64,000 nucleotides of DNA from positions 19,104,093-19,168,092 of the forward strand of contig OU744727.1 in NCBI GenBank assembly GCA_916613615.1. The letters run 5' to 3'. Numbering within the stretch: the stretch's first letter is position 1; each line of letters starts with the position of its first letter. The translations under genes and the position numbers were made by a program. Shown piece after piece: positions 1 to 12,060 of this stretch. This stretch comes from Steromphala cineraria (taxonomy: Eukaryota; Mollusca; Gastropoda; Trochida; Trochidae). The notes below the pieces were generated by a model. The model did no database searches and was not told where the DNA came from. It saw only the letters and a list, made by a program, of their open reading frames with translations.

Positions 1-2752
1 AGGGCATACTCTTAGTTTATTTAACAACTGTGTTTCATGTATGGTTAATGTATAACAGTGATCACTTACGAAGAAAACATGTTTTCTCCTTGTCTTTACC
101 ACTAGAACCTTCTATAACAGTAGCAATACTTAAGTACTGATACTTGCATCTCATCGGGTGAATATAACAAACATCTTGATAACGTAGAAGATGATACTCT
201 ACTTTATTAAGAAATTGTATTAGCTTAGTGGATAAACCGGTTTTCATTTTCAAATAACGAGTTAACAAACCGAAACGTCTTGTCCGACAAAGCACAATTT
301 GTTGAAATTATGAGATATTTTGTATCAAATCATGATATTAATTGCTCAAATAAATAGCTTCCCTTTAAGTTACAAATAAGATTCAAAGACAGCTGCACAA
401 GTTCAGATACTTTTCTAAAAGTACATATCTTAGATTTAAAAAATATTTCGCCAATTTAAGCATCATTTGGATAAACCGATTTTGCTTTTCTATTCAAAAT
501 GTCATTTCAATTGATCTGTAAAAAATCGGTACATTTTTCAGTAACAATTAACATTACAAAGCCAGATTATTTTACTCGATTGCATTTAAAAATGGCGACT
601 TGAGGCAATATCTGAAGGTTTGTGAATTTACATAACTTATTGCTTATGTCGCCCCAACTGAAAGTTAAATATGCTCATATCTTAGAAAAACGTTGATGAA
701 AGAGTGGAAAAGATCAAAAAGAAATCTCCACACAGTGACTATCATTAACCATCAAAGACAACATACTTAGTTTGCTAATTGCCGGTTTTGATGAATAGTT
801 CGTACACATAACTGCCTGTTAACCTGAACATTCTAATCAAACCAAACATCAAGGCTTTACAAAAGCAAGTTTGTTTTTGTAAAAAGAAATTAGAGTAATA
901 TCCAAACATGTGTTTTACCTTTTGAATTAGTCTATATTTGAAACATAATCATATGTATGTCAAGAACATATCAATACAATTCACAATTGAGATTTTCCGT
1001 TTGAATTACATTTGCAAAAGAATGCTGATGCACTGTTCTTTTATTGACCCTTTGGAAAAAAGAAAGGAACATGGAAACGAAATCCCGAACACGATTCAGC
1101 AAAGTACTGAAAACCCTAAGGGCCTTGGGACATTTCTTTATGGAGACACATTAGGATCAACACAGGAAATATACACTTCAAATCCAACAGTTCTCTTTTT
1201 TAAACAACATCTTTGCCTTTGCAAATTTCTTCCATGTCTACTTACAGTTTTTATTGGACATCAAAGACAAATTGATAATTTGACCCAAGTAAAGGTAATA
1301 AAACTTGTACTTCCACTTACTAAGAAATCGAGTTTTACACCTTGTCATTCATATGGTATTAAGGGCGTGTATGAGAGTATTACACGGTATTAGCATTAGT
1401 ATTTACCACGCTTAGTCAATCACCATTACAGTGAACAATGCACTCTTCAAAAGATTAAGTGAAGTTATACCTAACAGTGATATTGACCTTCTGAGATTCG
1501 AACCTTCCTCGCCTAGGGCATTTGATAAATCCATTTATTCCAGTTATTCTATTTCAATGATCACTTGTAAAATATTCACACGTTTAGCCCTTGTCCTCAC
1601 CATTATAAACTAGTGGTACAATAGCGATACTTTGCTACTGATACTTACCCCCCATCGGATGAACTTTACCAAACATCTTCAGACAAGAAGAAGTGACTGT
1701 TTATCCGGAATTGATGTAACCCATGACCACATCTTGTCGAAACGAAAAGTCTTGTCAAAACAAGCAAAGTGAAACAAATCAAAGTACGATTTGTTTTATC
1801 AAATTGACGTTTGTGGGTATAAGGAAATAAATTCCTTCACTATAAGGAAAGGTAAATTGAATTCATCAAAGATACTTCCTACTTTAATTTCATTCTAATT
1901 GATTTGACAGTTCTTCTTCTGAAGTACATCGTCACCAATTAATTAAGAAGCAACATCAAAAGAATTTGAGTATTGACAACTTGAGTATTTTATTAGAAAT
2001 GTTATTTGAGTTCACTAGATGTTTCAGTTTGTTCTCAATTTGCTGATTTCACCAAAGAATATATATCTAAACAATCAATATTCTGTTCTTAAAGGCAATC
2101 ATTCAAAATATTATCGACTCAATTTCACAATCACCTCAAACAAACACTTCAACATCATTCTTCACTATTTATATTAAAGGCATTGACATTTCAAATCAGA
2201 TGGCGCGATATGTTCTTTTTGTCAAAATGTTTTACAATTATTATTTATTTTTGATATCATGCTAACGATTATCAACATGCAATGCAAGGGGCGGGCGAGA
2301 TCAACAATAAAAGGCGGCCTACCATCACAACAATTGCTTTTATTACACTTACATGTATCAACTCATCTAACCAATTTGGTTTGCTAAAGGTCTACAAAAA
2401 TAGGTATAAAACTTTTTTTGTAGGATAATGATTACAATGAATTCGGTCTTTTCCCTAAATGATGTTTCTCACGCTCTTTCTTGTTTCAAAATGTTTCCCA
2501 TCTTTCAAACTCTCAGACATTTCTTCTCTCATGTTTTTTACGCATATTTTCTCACCGTCCACCTTCTGAAATTCGTGATTTCTCTATTTCTTCAATTTCT
2601 CAGTCGTTATTTCGTTCATGTTTCCCCATTCTTTCCTTTGACTTATGTGTGAAATGTTAATGAGAACAATATATTGAATATAATGGAAGGACCTTTTGAC
2701 GTGCTCAGGTATTGAGAGAAATACCCAGCAAGTTAAACATGCTCTCTATTTC
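1..2752. repeat. Left arm of a diverged segmental duplication (partner 12771-~15450)
   Basis: This stretch is colinear with 12771-~15450. Position 1 begins AGGGCATAC followed by a TTAGTTTATTT block that recurs at 12771. The block around 1431 recurs at 14149, and the pyrimidine-rich block at 2428-2652 recurs at about 15170-15355. The offset drifts from about 12770 to about 12700 because of small indels, and substitutions are frequent, so the duplication is old. The copy is cut by the left window edge. I see no gene. Open frames (for example 938-1393) have no recognisable domain, and the paralogue at 13731-14133 is broken by indels. Confidence 0.8.
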
Positions 2753-4865
2753 ATTTTATAATTTGATTTTAAGCCCCCTCAAAAAACTATCCGTTTGGTT
2801 TACTATTCTTGGCATGTAATCATTTGCTAGGCAACACATAACAGTTAATGACCAAAACATACAAAGACTGATTTGAATTTCTCTTTTCTGCCTCTGTAGT
2901 GGTCTAGCTTAATCAGCCGAGGTGATTAAATATTTACAAGAACAACGATAAAAACTAAAAAGATTGAAAACCTATTAAAAACAGATTTCGTTTCCAGTGA
3001 AATCAATTAATTGTATTTGCATTATCTTTGTCATTGTACGGTGTTTGCTTTCATTGGTTGCTGCGAATTTGCAAAATATTGACATTGGTAATTTCTTTGG
3101 CAAAAAGTCACTGGGTGATTTAAAGTTCCTTTTCATTGAAATGACACAGATCAGTATGTCGTTAAAGGCAAACACTATCAATATGTGCTTATTCATCTAG
3201 AGGTATTGAATGGCCCTGAACACGTCTAATCTACAGTATATTCACACTATGCAAGTGGAACAAATCATTGTCTGTTAACTGGAAAATGTGAGGCTCACAT
3301 TGCCAAAGTTTCTTTGTTACAGACTAAAATACTAGTATATATAGAGGGACATACAAAACAATCAACATGTAAAGGTCAAGATCGAAACGTCTTTTGAAAA
3401 TTCCGATAACGTCACAAGCGTTAATATTTTGAACGCCGTTGGTTACGGGGAGAGACATGAAAATTAAAATGATACAATGCATAGACAGTAATTAAATAAA
3501 AAAAAACAAAAAACGGTATGATTCTTTAGCCATACATATGACATAGCAGTGCAAAAACACTGCCATCATGTGTTGAAAGAACCGACCTAACAATTTTACT
3601 CACAGGTACCACAGGCAGTTCAAATTCATCTTAAAACACTTCATTTACCGTTCTTCAGTGTTTTTTACTTTAGGCTTGTTTAGTTTGGATTAGAGACTAC
3701 ACAGCCTATCTTCTAGTGAAGCTATCCGTTTATGTTCGTTGTTTCAACGCAAACTGCCATTGCAACTTAGCCGAAGGGAAGCAACTCCAGCCCCTAAGTG
3801 AGATAGACTTGCCCTCTTTTTACTGGAAGGTGATAGAACGTGTGTTCGAATCCATCAAAGACATGTTCATTTGCATATATCAATCCGCGCATCTTTTAAA
3901 ACAATGTCAATTATAAAAGGTATCATCAAGCATTTTTATCAAATAAAATTTAAAATGACGTTGTATGATAAAGAAGTTATCATGCTCATGCATTAGTAAT
4001 AAACACCTTGTATTTAGCTCTCCAAGGCTTGCAAAACACATTGTTTATTCGTAATGCAGGATATTTACGATCTCAAAAGGCACTCTCATGATAACCTATA
4101 TATTTGGCATATTGTGTCAAAAGGGCGTCTTCTTTAGGTTCTTTAAATGTATAACGTAATGGCCAAGTTTTAATTGCAATAAAATAATTGTCATATATTT
4201 GGCATATTGTGTTAATATGCAGGGCAAAGTGAATTATTTGAATAGGCTAATTTAATCAATGAGAACAGCAATAATCTCCTTCATATACTCTTATTTGAAA
4301 ATAACTGTACAAGTTGTAGATATAACAAATCTGACGTACATGGGAAGCATCCTGAAATGTAGAAATGAAATGTGATCAACATTTTATGACTTGATTTATC
4401 TCTGTTGAAATAAATTAATTTCAAAGAGACCATCTATTGAGTTCTAGTTGTTTTCCATTGAAAGCTTTGAACCAACGACAACAATTTGCTTTATATGTAA
4501 AACCAAACATAATATTGTTACTTGTGTTCACTATCTAAATAATTAAGAGAAAAACAAATCAAACTACAATACTCATAGATCCAACACTCTCATCAAGATC
4601 GGTATGGAGGGTTACTTTACCTGTCAACCTTACATTTTATACTTTATTAAAAGAAAAAATGATAATACTTTTACCACGCTGTTTTCATAATATGGAACTC
4701 AATTTGAACATGACCTACAATTGTTTATTATCAAAAGAGACTTTTTAAAGTAATGAATAAACTTTAAAGCAATACATAATTCAAACAAAAACCTACTACT
4801 TGAATTAAATAATGTTGTTTTAATGCTATATTAACTCTAATTTATCATTATTATACCCCCGTTAC
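2753..4865. repeat. Tandem unit, copy 1 of 3 (2113 bp, chimeric)
   Basis: This is the first of three direct repeats of a 2287-bp unit, starting at ATTTTATAATTTGATTTTAA. It lacks about 173 bp relative to the other copies: the block between the ACATGTAAA at about 3368 and GGTCAAGATCG is missing. Left of about 3918 it differs from copies 2 and 3 at many positions. Right of about 3919 it appears essentially identical to 6206-7152. The unit's last 14 bp are a remnant of the neighbouring mobile element. No gene is recognised. A cysteine-containing frame at 3716-3916 also occurs in the other copies, but nothing identifies it as coding. Confidence 0.85.
4852..4865. repeat. 14-bp remnant of the pearl-like element terminus at the copy 1/copy 2 junction
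   Basis: TATACCCCCGTTAC matches the first 14 bp of the element at 9425-9438 (TATACCCCCGCTAC) with one difference. It is followed directly by the start of unit copy 2. The duplication breakpoint therefore lies inside the element's terminal hairpin. Confidence 0.75.
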
Positions 4866-7152
4866 ATTTTATATTTGATTTTAACCACACAAAAAAAATA
4901 TCCGTTTGGTTTACTATTCTTGGTATGTAATCATTTGCTAGGCAACACATCACAGTTAATGACCAAAACACACAAAGACTGATTTGAATTTCTCTTTTCT
5001 GCCTCTGTAGTGGTCTAGCTTAATCAGCCGAGGTGATTAAATATTTACAAGAACAACGATAAAAACTAAAAAGATTGAAAACCTATTAAAAACAGATTTC
5101 GTTTCCAGTGAAATCAATTAATTGTATTTGCATTATCTTTGTCATTGTACGGTGTTTCCTTTCATTGGTTGCTGCGAATTTGCAAAATATTGACATTGGT
5201 AATTTATTTCGCAAAAAGTCACAGGGTGATTTTAAAGTTCCTTTTCATTGAAATGACACAATGTCAGTATGTGGTTAAAGTCAAACACTATCAATATGTG
5301 TTTATTCATCTAGAGGTATTGAATGACCCTGAACGCGTCTAATCTGTACAGTATATTCACACTATGCAAGTGGAACAAATCATTCTCTGTTAACTGGACA
5401 ATGTGAGGCTCACATTGCCAAAATTTCTTTGTTACAGACTGAAATACTAGTATATATAGAGGGACATACAAAACAATCAACATGTAAATAGGGCGTCTTC
5501 TTTCGATTCTTTAAATCTATAGCGTAATGGCTAGGTTTTAATTGCAATACAATAATTGTCATTTATCATGCAATGGATGGTGTTTTCACCATAATAAAGC
5601 AAACCAATATTTTTTATATCCGTTGGGGTCATATACGGATAGAGATGCAAATTTCAAAGGTCAAGATCGAAACGTCTTTTGAAAATTTCGATGACGTCAC
5701 AAGCGTTAATACTTTGAACGCCGTTGGTTACGGGGAGAGACATGAAAATATAAATGATACAATGCATAAACAGTAATTAAATTTTAAAAAAAACAAACTG
5801 TATGATTCTTTAGCCATACATATGACTTAGCAGTACAAAAACACTGCCATCATGTGTTGAAAGAACCGACTGAACAATTTTACTCACAGGTACCAAAGGC
5901 AGTTCAAATTCATCTTAAAACACTTCATTTATTGTTCTTCAGTGTTTTTTACTTTAGGCTTGTTTAGTTTGGATTAGAGACTACACAGCCTATCTTCTAG
6001 TGAAGCTATCCGTTTATGTTCGTTGTTTCAATGCAAACTGCCATTGCAACTTAGCCGAAGGGAAGCAACTCCAGCCCCTAAGTGAGATAGACCTGCCCTC
6101 TTTTTTACTGAAATATGATAGAACGTGTTTTCGAATCCATCAAAGACATGTTCATTTGCATATATCAATGCGCGCATCTTTTAAAACAATGTGAACTTTC
6201 TAAAGGGTATCATCAAGCATTTTTATCAAATAAAATTTAAAATGACGTTGTATGATAAAGAAGTTATCATGCTCATGCATTAGTAATAAACACCTTGTAT
6301 TTAGCTCTCCAAGGCTTGCAAAACACATTGTTTATTCGTAATGCAGGATATTTACGATCTCAAAAGGCACTCTCATGATAACCTATATATTTGGCATATT
6401 GTGTCAAAAGGGCGTCTTCTTTAGGTTCTTTAAATGTATAACGTAATGGCCAAGTTTTAATTGCAATAAAATAATTGTCATATATTTGGCATATTGTGTT
6501 AATATGCAGGGCAAAGTGAATTATTTGAATAGGCTAATTTAATCAATGAGAACAGCAATAATCTCCTTCATATACTCTTATTTGAAAATAACTGTACAAG
6601 TTGTAGATATAACAAATCTGACGTACATGGGAAGCATCCTGAAATGTAGAAATGAAATGTGATCAACATTTTATGACTTGATTTATCTCTGTTGAAATAA
6701 ATTAATTTCAAAGAGACCATCTATTGAGTTCTAGTTGTTTTCCATTGAAAGCTTTGAACCAACGACAACAATTTGCTTTATATGTAAAACCAAACATAAT
6801 ATTGTTACTTGTGTTCACTATCTAAATAATTAAGAGAAAAACAAATCAAACTACAATACTCATAGATCCAACACTCTCATCAAGATCGGTATGGAGGGTT
6901 ACTTTACCTGTCAACCTTACATTTTATACTTTATTAAAAGAAAAAATGATAATACTTTTACCACGCTGTTTTCATAATATGGAACTCAATTTGAACATGA
7001 CCTACAATTGTTTATTATCAAAAGAGACTTTTTAAAGTAATGAATAAACTTTAAAGCAATACATAATTCAAACAAAAACCTACTACTTGAATTAAATAAT
7101 GTTGTTTTAATGCTATATTAACTCTAATTTATCATTATTATACCCCCGTTAC
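4866..7152. repeat. Tandem unit, copy 2 of 3 (2287 bp)
   Basis: Direct repeat of 7153-9424 at a constant offset of 2287 (2286 after a 1-bp indel). By eye the two copies differ at roughly ten positions, for example near 5513, 5688, 5826, 6265 and 6539, so the duplication is very recent. Internally, the block at about 5489-5570 is a diverged copy of the block at about 6410-6490 (GGGCGTCTTCTTT followed by ATTGCAATA and AATAATTGTCAT), an older internal duplication. No gene is recognised. Confidence 0.9.
7139..7152. repeat. 14-bp remnant of the pearl-like element terminus at the copy 2/copy 3 junction
   Basis: Identical to 4852-4865 and at the expected 2287-bp spacing. It marks the same breakpoint. 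Confidence 0.75.
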
Positions 7153-9424
7153 ATTTTATATTTGATTTTAACCACACAAAAAAAATATCCGTTTGGTTTA
7201 CTATTCTTGGTATGTAATCATTTGCTAGGCAACACATCACAGTTAATGACCAAAACACACAAAGACTGATTTGAATTTCTCTTTTCTGCCTCTGTAGTGG
7301 TCTAGCTTAATCAGCCGAGGTGATTAAATATTTACAAGAACAACGATAAAAACTAAAAAGATTGAAAACCTATTAAAAACAGATTTCGTTTCCAGTGAAA
7401 TCAATTAATTGTATTTGCATTATCTTTGTCATTGTACGGTGTTTCCTTTCATTGGTTGCTGCGAATTTGCAAAATATTGACATTGGTAATTTATTTCGCA
7501 AAAAGTCACAGGGTGATTTTAAAGTTCCTTTTCATTGAAATGACACAATGTCAGTATGTGGTTAAAGTCAAACACTATCAATATGTGTTTATTCATCTAG
7601 AGGTATTGAATGACCCTGAACGCGTCTAATCTGTACAGTATATTCACACTATGCAAGTGGAACAAATCATTCTCTGTTAACTGGACAATGTGAGGCTCAC
7701 ATTGCCAAAATTTCTTTGTTACAGACTGAAATACTAGTATATATAGAGGGACATACAAAACAATCAACATGTAAATAGGGCGTCTTCTTTCGATTCTTTA
7801 AATTTATAGCGTAATGGCTAGGTTTTAATTGCAATACAATAATTGTCATTTATCATGCAATGGATGGTGTTTTCACCATAATAAAGCAAACCAATATTTT
7901 TTATATCCGTTGGGGTCATATACGGATAGAGATGCAAATTTCAAAGGTCAAGATCGAAACGTCTTTTGAAAATTCCGATGACGTCACAAGCGTTAATACT
8001 TTGAACGCCGTTGGTTACGGGGAGAGACATGAAAATATAAATGATACAATGCATAAACAGTAATTAAATTAAAAAAAAAAAAACTGTATGATTCTTTAGC
8101 CATACATATGACTAAGCAGTACAAAAACACTGCCATCATGTGTTGAAAGAACCGACTGAACAATTTTACTCACAGGTACCAAAGGCAGTTCAAATTCATC
8201 TTAAAACACTTCATTTACTGTTCTTCAGTGTTTTTTACTTTAGGCTTGTTTAGTTTGGATTAGAGACTACACAGCCTATCTTCTAGTGAAGCTATCCGTT
8301 TATGTTCGTTGTTTCAATGCAAACTGCCATTGCAACTTAGCCGAAGGGAAGCAACTCCAGCCCCTAAGTGAGATAGACCTGCCCTCTTTTTTACTGAAAT
8401 ATGATAGAACGTGTTTTCGAATCCATCAAAGACATGTTCATTTGCATATATCAATGCGCGCATCTTTTAAAACAATGTGAACTTTCTAAAGGGTATCATC
8501 AAGCATTTTTATCAAATAAAATTTAAAATGACGTTGTATGATAAAGAAGTCATCATGCTCATGCATTAGTAATAAACACCTTGTATTTAGCTCTCCAAGG
8601 CTTGCAAAACACATTGTTTATTCGTAATGCAGGATATTTACGATCTCAAAAGGCACTCTCATGATAACCTATATATTTGGCATATTGTGTCAAAAGGGCG
8701 TCTTCTTTAGGTTCTTTAAATGTATAACGTAATGGCCAAGTTTTAATTGCAATAAAATAATTGTCATATATTTGGCATATTGTGTTAATATGCAGGGCAA
8801 AGTGAATTATTTGAATAGGCTAATTTTATCAATGAGAACAGCAATAATCTCCTTCATATACTCTTATTTGAAAATAACTGTACAAGTTGTAGATATAACA
8901 AATCTGACGTACATGGGAAGCATCCTGAAATGTAGAAATGAAATGTGATCAACATTTAATGACTTGATTTATCTCTGTTGAAATAAATTAATTTCAAAGA
9001 GACCATCTATTGAGTTCTAGTTGTTTTCCATTGAAAGCTTTGAACCAACGACAACAATTTGCTTTATATGTAAAACCAAACATAATATTGTTACTTGTGT
9101 TCACTATCTAAATAATTAAGAGAAAAACAAATCAAACTACAATACTCATAGATCCAACACTCTCATCAAGATCGGTATGGAGGGTTACTTTACCTGTCAA
9201 CCTTACATTTTATACTTTATTAAAAGAAAAAATGATAATACTTTTACCACGCTGTTTTCATAATATGGAACTCAATTTGAACATGACCTACAATTGTTTA
9301 TTATCAAAAGAGACTTTTTAAAGTAATGAATAAACTTTAAAGCAATACATAATTCAAACAAAAACCTACTACTTGAATTAAATAATGTTGTTTTAATGCT
9401 ATATTAACTCTAATTTATCATTAT
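7153..9424. repeat. Tandem unit, copy 3 of 3, ending at the intact mobile element
   Basis: Third copy of the 2287-bp unit. It is nearly identical to copy 2 until TAATTTATCATTAT. There, copies 1 and 2 jump to the next unit start, while copy 3 continues into the complete element at 9425. Copy 3 is therefore the one that kept the original right flank. No gene is recognised. Confidence 0.9.
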
Positions 9425-9456
9425 TATACCCCCGCTACGAAGTAAGCGGGGGTATA
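9425..9456. repeat. Perfect terminal hairpin of the element
   Basis: The arms TATACCCCCGCT (9425-9436) and AGCGGGGGTATA (9445-9456) pair perfectly over 12 bp around the loop ACGAAGTA. Hairpins of this kind sit near the 3' end of Helitron-like elements, which supports a minus-strand orientation. Confidence 0.9.
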
Positions 9457-9467
9457 TAGCAGTCATT

Positions 9468-9495
9468 CTGTCCGTCCGTCCTTCCGTCTGTCCGG
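9468..9495. repeat. Imperfect CCGT/GTCC tetranucleotide microsatellite
   Basis: A run of CCGT-related tetramers (CCGT, CCGT, CCTT, CCGT, CTGT). On the minus strand it reads ACGG/ACAG-like, matching the ACYG microsatellite type described for pearl elements. Confidence 0.85.
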
Positions 9496-9646
9496 TCACA
9501 TATCTCCATATCTACATCAACCAAACTTTGCAGAATTATTAAACATGTCATTCTCATCAATTCGTGACCATCTGTAGCATTCTGGAGTTTTAATTTTTGG
9601 CCGTTTCTATGGAAACGTCACTTTTTGGACTTAGTTTAATAGGGTT

Positions 9647-10700
9647 CAATGGGGACTAATTTTCTCAGAAACTATTGGACCTAGATGAATATAATTTTGG
9701 ATATAGATGCTTCTGATGATACTCTTGATCGAGTTCGAAAGCCGATTCCGTAATATTAATTTTTACGGAGTTATCGCCCTTGAATCTCCAATTTGACTTG
9801 GTACAGACAGCGGACTTGGTGCTTCAATGGGGACAAGTTCTCTCAGAAACTATTGTACCTAGATAAATAAAATGTTTGTTATGGATACACCTGATGATAC
9901 TCTTGATCGAGTTCGAAAGCCATTTCCGAAATTTTAATTTTGACAGAGTTATGGCCCTTGTTTCTGAAATTGGACTTCAGGCAAGTAACAGGTCTGATGC
10001 TCAAATGGGGACAGATTTGCTCTAAAACTATAGCACCTAAATGAGTGAAGGTTTGGTTATTGGTGCTCCTGAGGATACTCTTGATCGAGTCTGAAAGCCA
10101 TTTTCGAAATTTCAATTTTGACAGAGTTATGGCCCTTGTTTCTGAAATTGAACTTGGAGCGAGTAACAGGTCTGATGCTGCAATGGGGACAGATTTACTC
10201 AGAAACTATAACACCTAGGTAAATGAAAGTTTGGTTATGGATACACCTGATGTTACTCTTAATCGAGTTCGAAAGCCATTTTTCGAAATTTTATTTTTGA
10301 CAGAGTTATGGCCCTTGTTTCTGAAATTGAACTTGGAGCGAGTAACGTTCTAATGCTGCAATGGGGACAGATGTACTCAGGAACTATGACACCTAGGTAA
10401 ATGAAATTTTGGTTATGGATACACCTGATGATACTCTTGATCGAGTTCGAAAGATATTCCCGAAATATTATTTTTCACAGAGTTATTGCCCTTGATTCTG
10501 CAATTTGACTGAAAATGGATCCACTTGATGATACTTTTCATTGAGTTTGAAAGCTGTTACCAAATTCGCCCTTGGGTTTGGGTTTGAACTTGGTGTAAAT
10601 GACTAGTCTGATGCTCCAATTTGGACATGTTTTATCTGAACTTTAACAGTTAGGTAGATGAAATTGTGTTTTTTGTTTCACCTGATGATACTCTTGACTC
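9647..10700. repeat. Core tandem repeats of the element (~178-bp period)
   Basis: Each repeat starts at a CAATGGGGAC-like motif: 9647, 9825, 10003, 10181, 10359 and 10617. The first four steps are exactly 178 bp. The fifth is 258 bp because of extra sequence around 10510-10560. Shared internal words are CTCAGAAACTAT, GATACTCTTGATCGAGTT and GAGTTATGGCCCTTG. The copies are clearly diverged, and the outer ones most so. The unit is unrelated by eye to the 206-bp satellite monomer. Confidence 0.9.
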
Positions 10701-10738
10701 TTGAGGTAGAAGAAAAATCAGATGGGATGCGGGGGTTT

Positions 10739-10753
10739 GTGAGCCATGCTCAC
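10739..10753. repeat. Small hairpin at the right end of the element
   Basis: GTGAGC and GCTCAC are perfect complements around CAT. It lies just inside the presumed right boundary and is followed by a T-rich tail at about 10754-10766. Confidence 0.7.
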
Positions 10754-10785
10754 TTATTTCTTGTTCTCATAATTTTCCAGACAAT

Positions 10786-12060
10786 TAAAACACTTTTTAA
10801 TCTATAGATTATGTAACATTCTCGAGCAAAATACATCTAACTGTTATATATTTTTTCAATTATGAAGTTAGTAGATTAAGCTGAAGAAACTTGTCACAAA
10901 CGTATTATTGATTTGCTTATAAAATCTACTAAAACAAAGAAACATAAGTTTCCTTCTCATTCAATGAAAACATCCTTTTCTTGTCCCACCTATTATACAA
11001 GATATATATCTACAGCAGTGCATTGACATGTTGCCTCTGGTTAAATTACGGTACACTGAATTCTCATTATATTGTCTAGTTGTCTAGTTAATTGTCATTA
11101 TATATCTATACGTTTTTCTTTCTAAGAGTTTTATGATTCTTGTACTACCTTGTAATATCTGACACAGTTTCTTTTTATTACCTTAAGCAAAGATAAACGG
11201 ACTTAAACAATGAGAGTCCTTAGCATGATTTATCATTGATAGGACATCGTTTTGTAATTATCTCCTAGAAGAAAAACATACCAGTTTTTGTCTCTCTTCC
11301 TGGGAATATGATCTTTAAGTTAGGTGAGTTGATATCATCTTGTCGAAACACTTCAGAGGAACTAAGTGAGGTAAATCAGCAGATTACTACAAGAAGCTTT
11401 AGTAATTGGAGAAAATTATTTTGATATAGTTTTCTGGGCGACATAACTATGTCTGGCATTTATGAATAGTTTTATCTTCAGGTCCTAAAAAGCATTCCAA
11501 GAACCAGAATTTTGTTTGTTGCTTACCAGACAACCCACCTGAAGTATTCATGAAAGCTTGCCTTGTTAAAATAGAGTTTTACACATGATATTGACATAAC
11601 CTAGGAGTACAATATGTACATGCTTTCATATTCATCTAGGGACTTTTAAGAAAATACAGTGTCTTCCAAATGTTTAATTAGCCGACATTCATAATGTGAT
11701 GTTGAACTCCTGATAAATTATGTATGAAATCAAAATATTGAATTGACTCTGAATAAGCAATTAACATTAATATATTTTCTCCTGCTGCATGTATGTGGAA
11801 ATCATCGTGCAAGAATACTTATTCTTTTAACAATATACATTTAATGTAAATAATGTTGAGTACAGACAACTAAATACCTTACCTTTGAATTACAAAGCAT
11901 GCTCACAGGAAATCGCACCCAAAATGCATATCTTAGAAAGACAGGCATTAACATAAACTAACTGATTTCAAAGGCTTTTCAAATGATTTTTTAAAACTCG
12001 GTAAACTCGATGACTTATTATTACCTCGACAAGTCTATTGTTGGCATTTTGATTAAAAGT
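10786..12060. other. Gene-free AT-rich stretch, probably a very diverged copy of the neighbouring unit
   Basis: I see no gene, RNA or element here. Weak similarity to the flanking repeats is visible: CATCTTGTCGAAAC at about 11335 echoes 1729, and the following GTGAGGTAAATCA resembles GTGAAACAAATCA. This suggests an older copy of the local unit. The similarity is too weak for firm boundaries. Confidence 0.35.

Larger units (their letters stand above)
9425..10770 (-). mobile_element. Non-autonomous element with core tandem repeats, pearl-like / Helentron-associated
   Basis: The plus-strand order is: a 12-bp-arm terminal hairpin (9425-9456), a CCGT-type microsatellite (9468-9495), a non-repeated stretch, about six direct repeats of ~178 bp (9647 to ~10700), then GCGGGGGT (10729-10736) and a small hairpin (10739-10753). 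ACCCCCGC at 9428-9435 is the inverse of 10729-10736, giving short inverted termini. Bivalve pearl elements, and the related Drosophila DINE-1-type Helentron derivatives, combine ~160-bp core repeats with an ACYG microsatellite and a subterminal hairpin. This element fits that plan read on the minus strand. It has no coding capacity, so it would need enzymes in trans. The right boundary is uncertain by tens of bases. An unrelated repeat with a similar layout remains possible. Confidence 0.6.

Noticed and set aside
6001..6085. Possible exon flanked by CTTCTAG and AAGTGAGA
   Set aside because: Splice-like words occur often by chance in AT-rich DNA, and no adjoining exon with a compatible frame was found.
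5139..8480. Frames at 5139, 5573, 6000 and their copies at 7426, 7860, 8286 as real genes
   Set aside because: They are conserved only because the 2287-bp unit was recently duplicated. They are short, have no domain signal, and the diverged copy 1 and the right arm do not keep them intact.
9647..10700. 178-bp core repeats as the source of the 206-bp satellite
   Set aside because: The two units share no extended words on either strand by eye.
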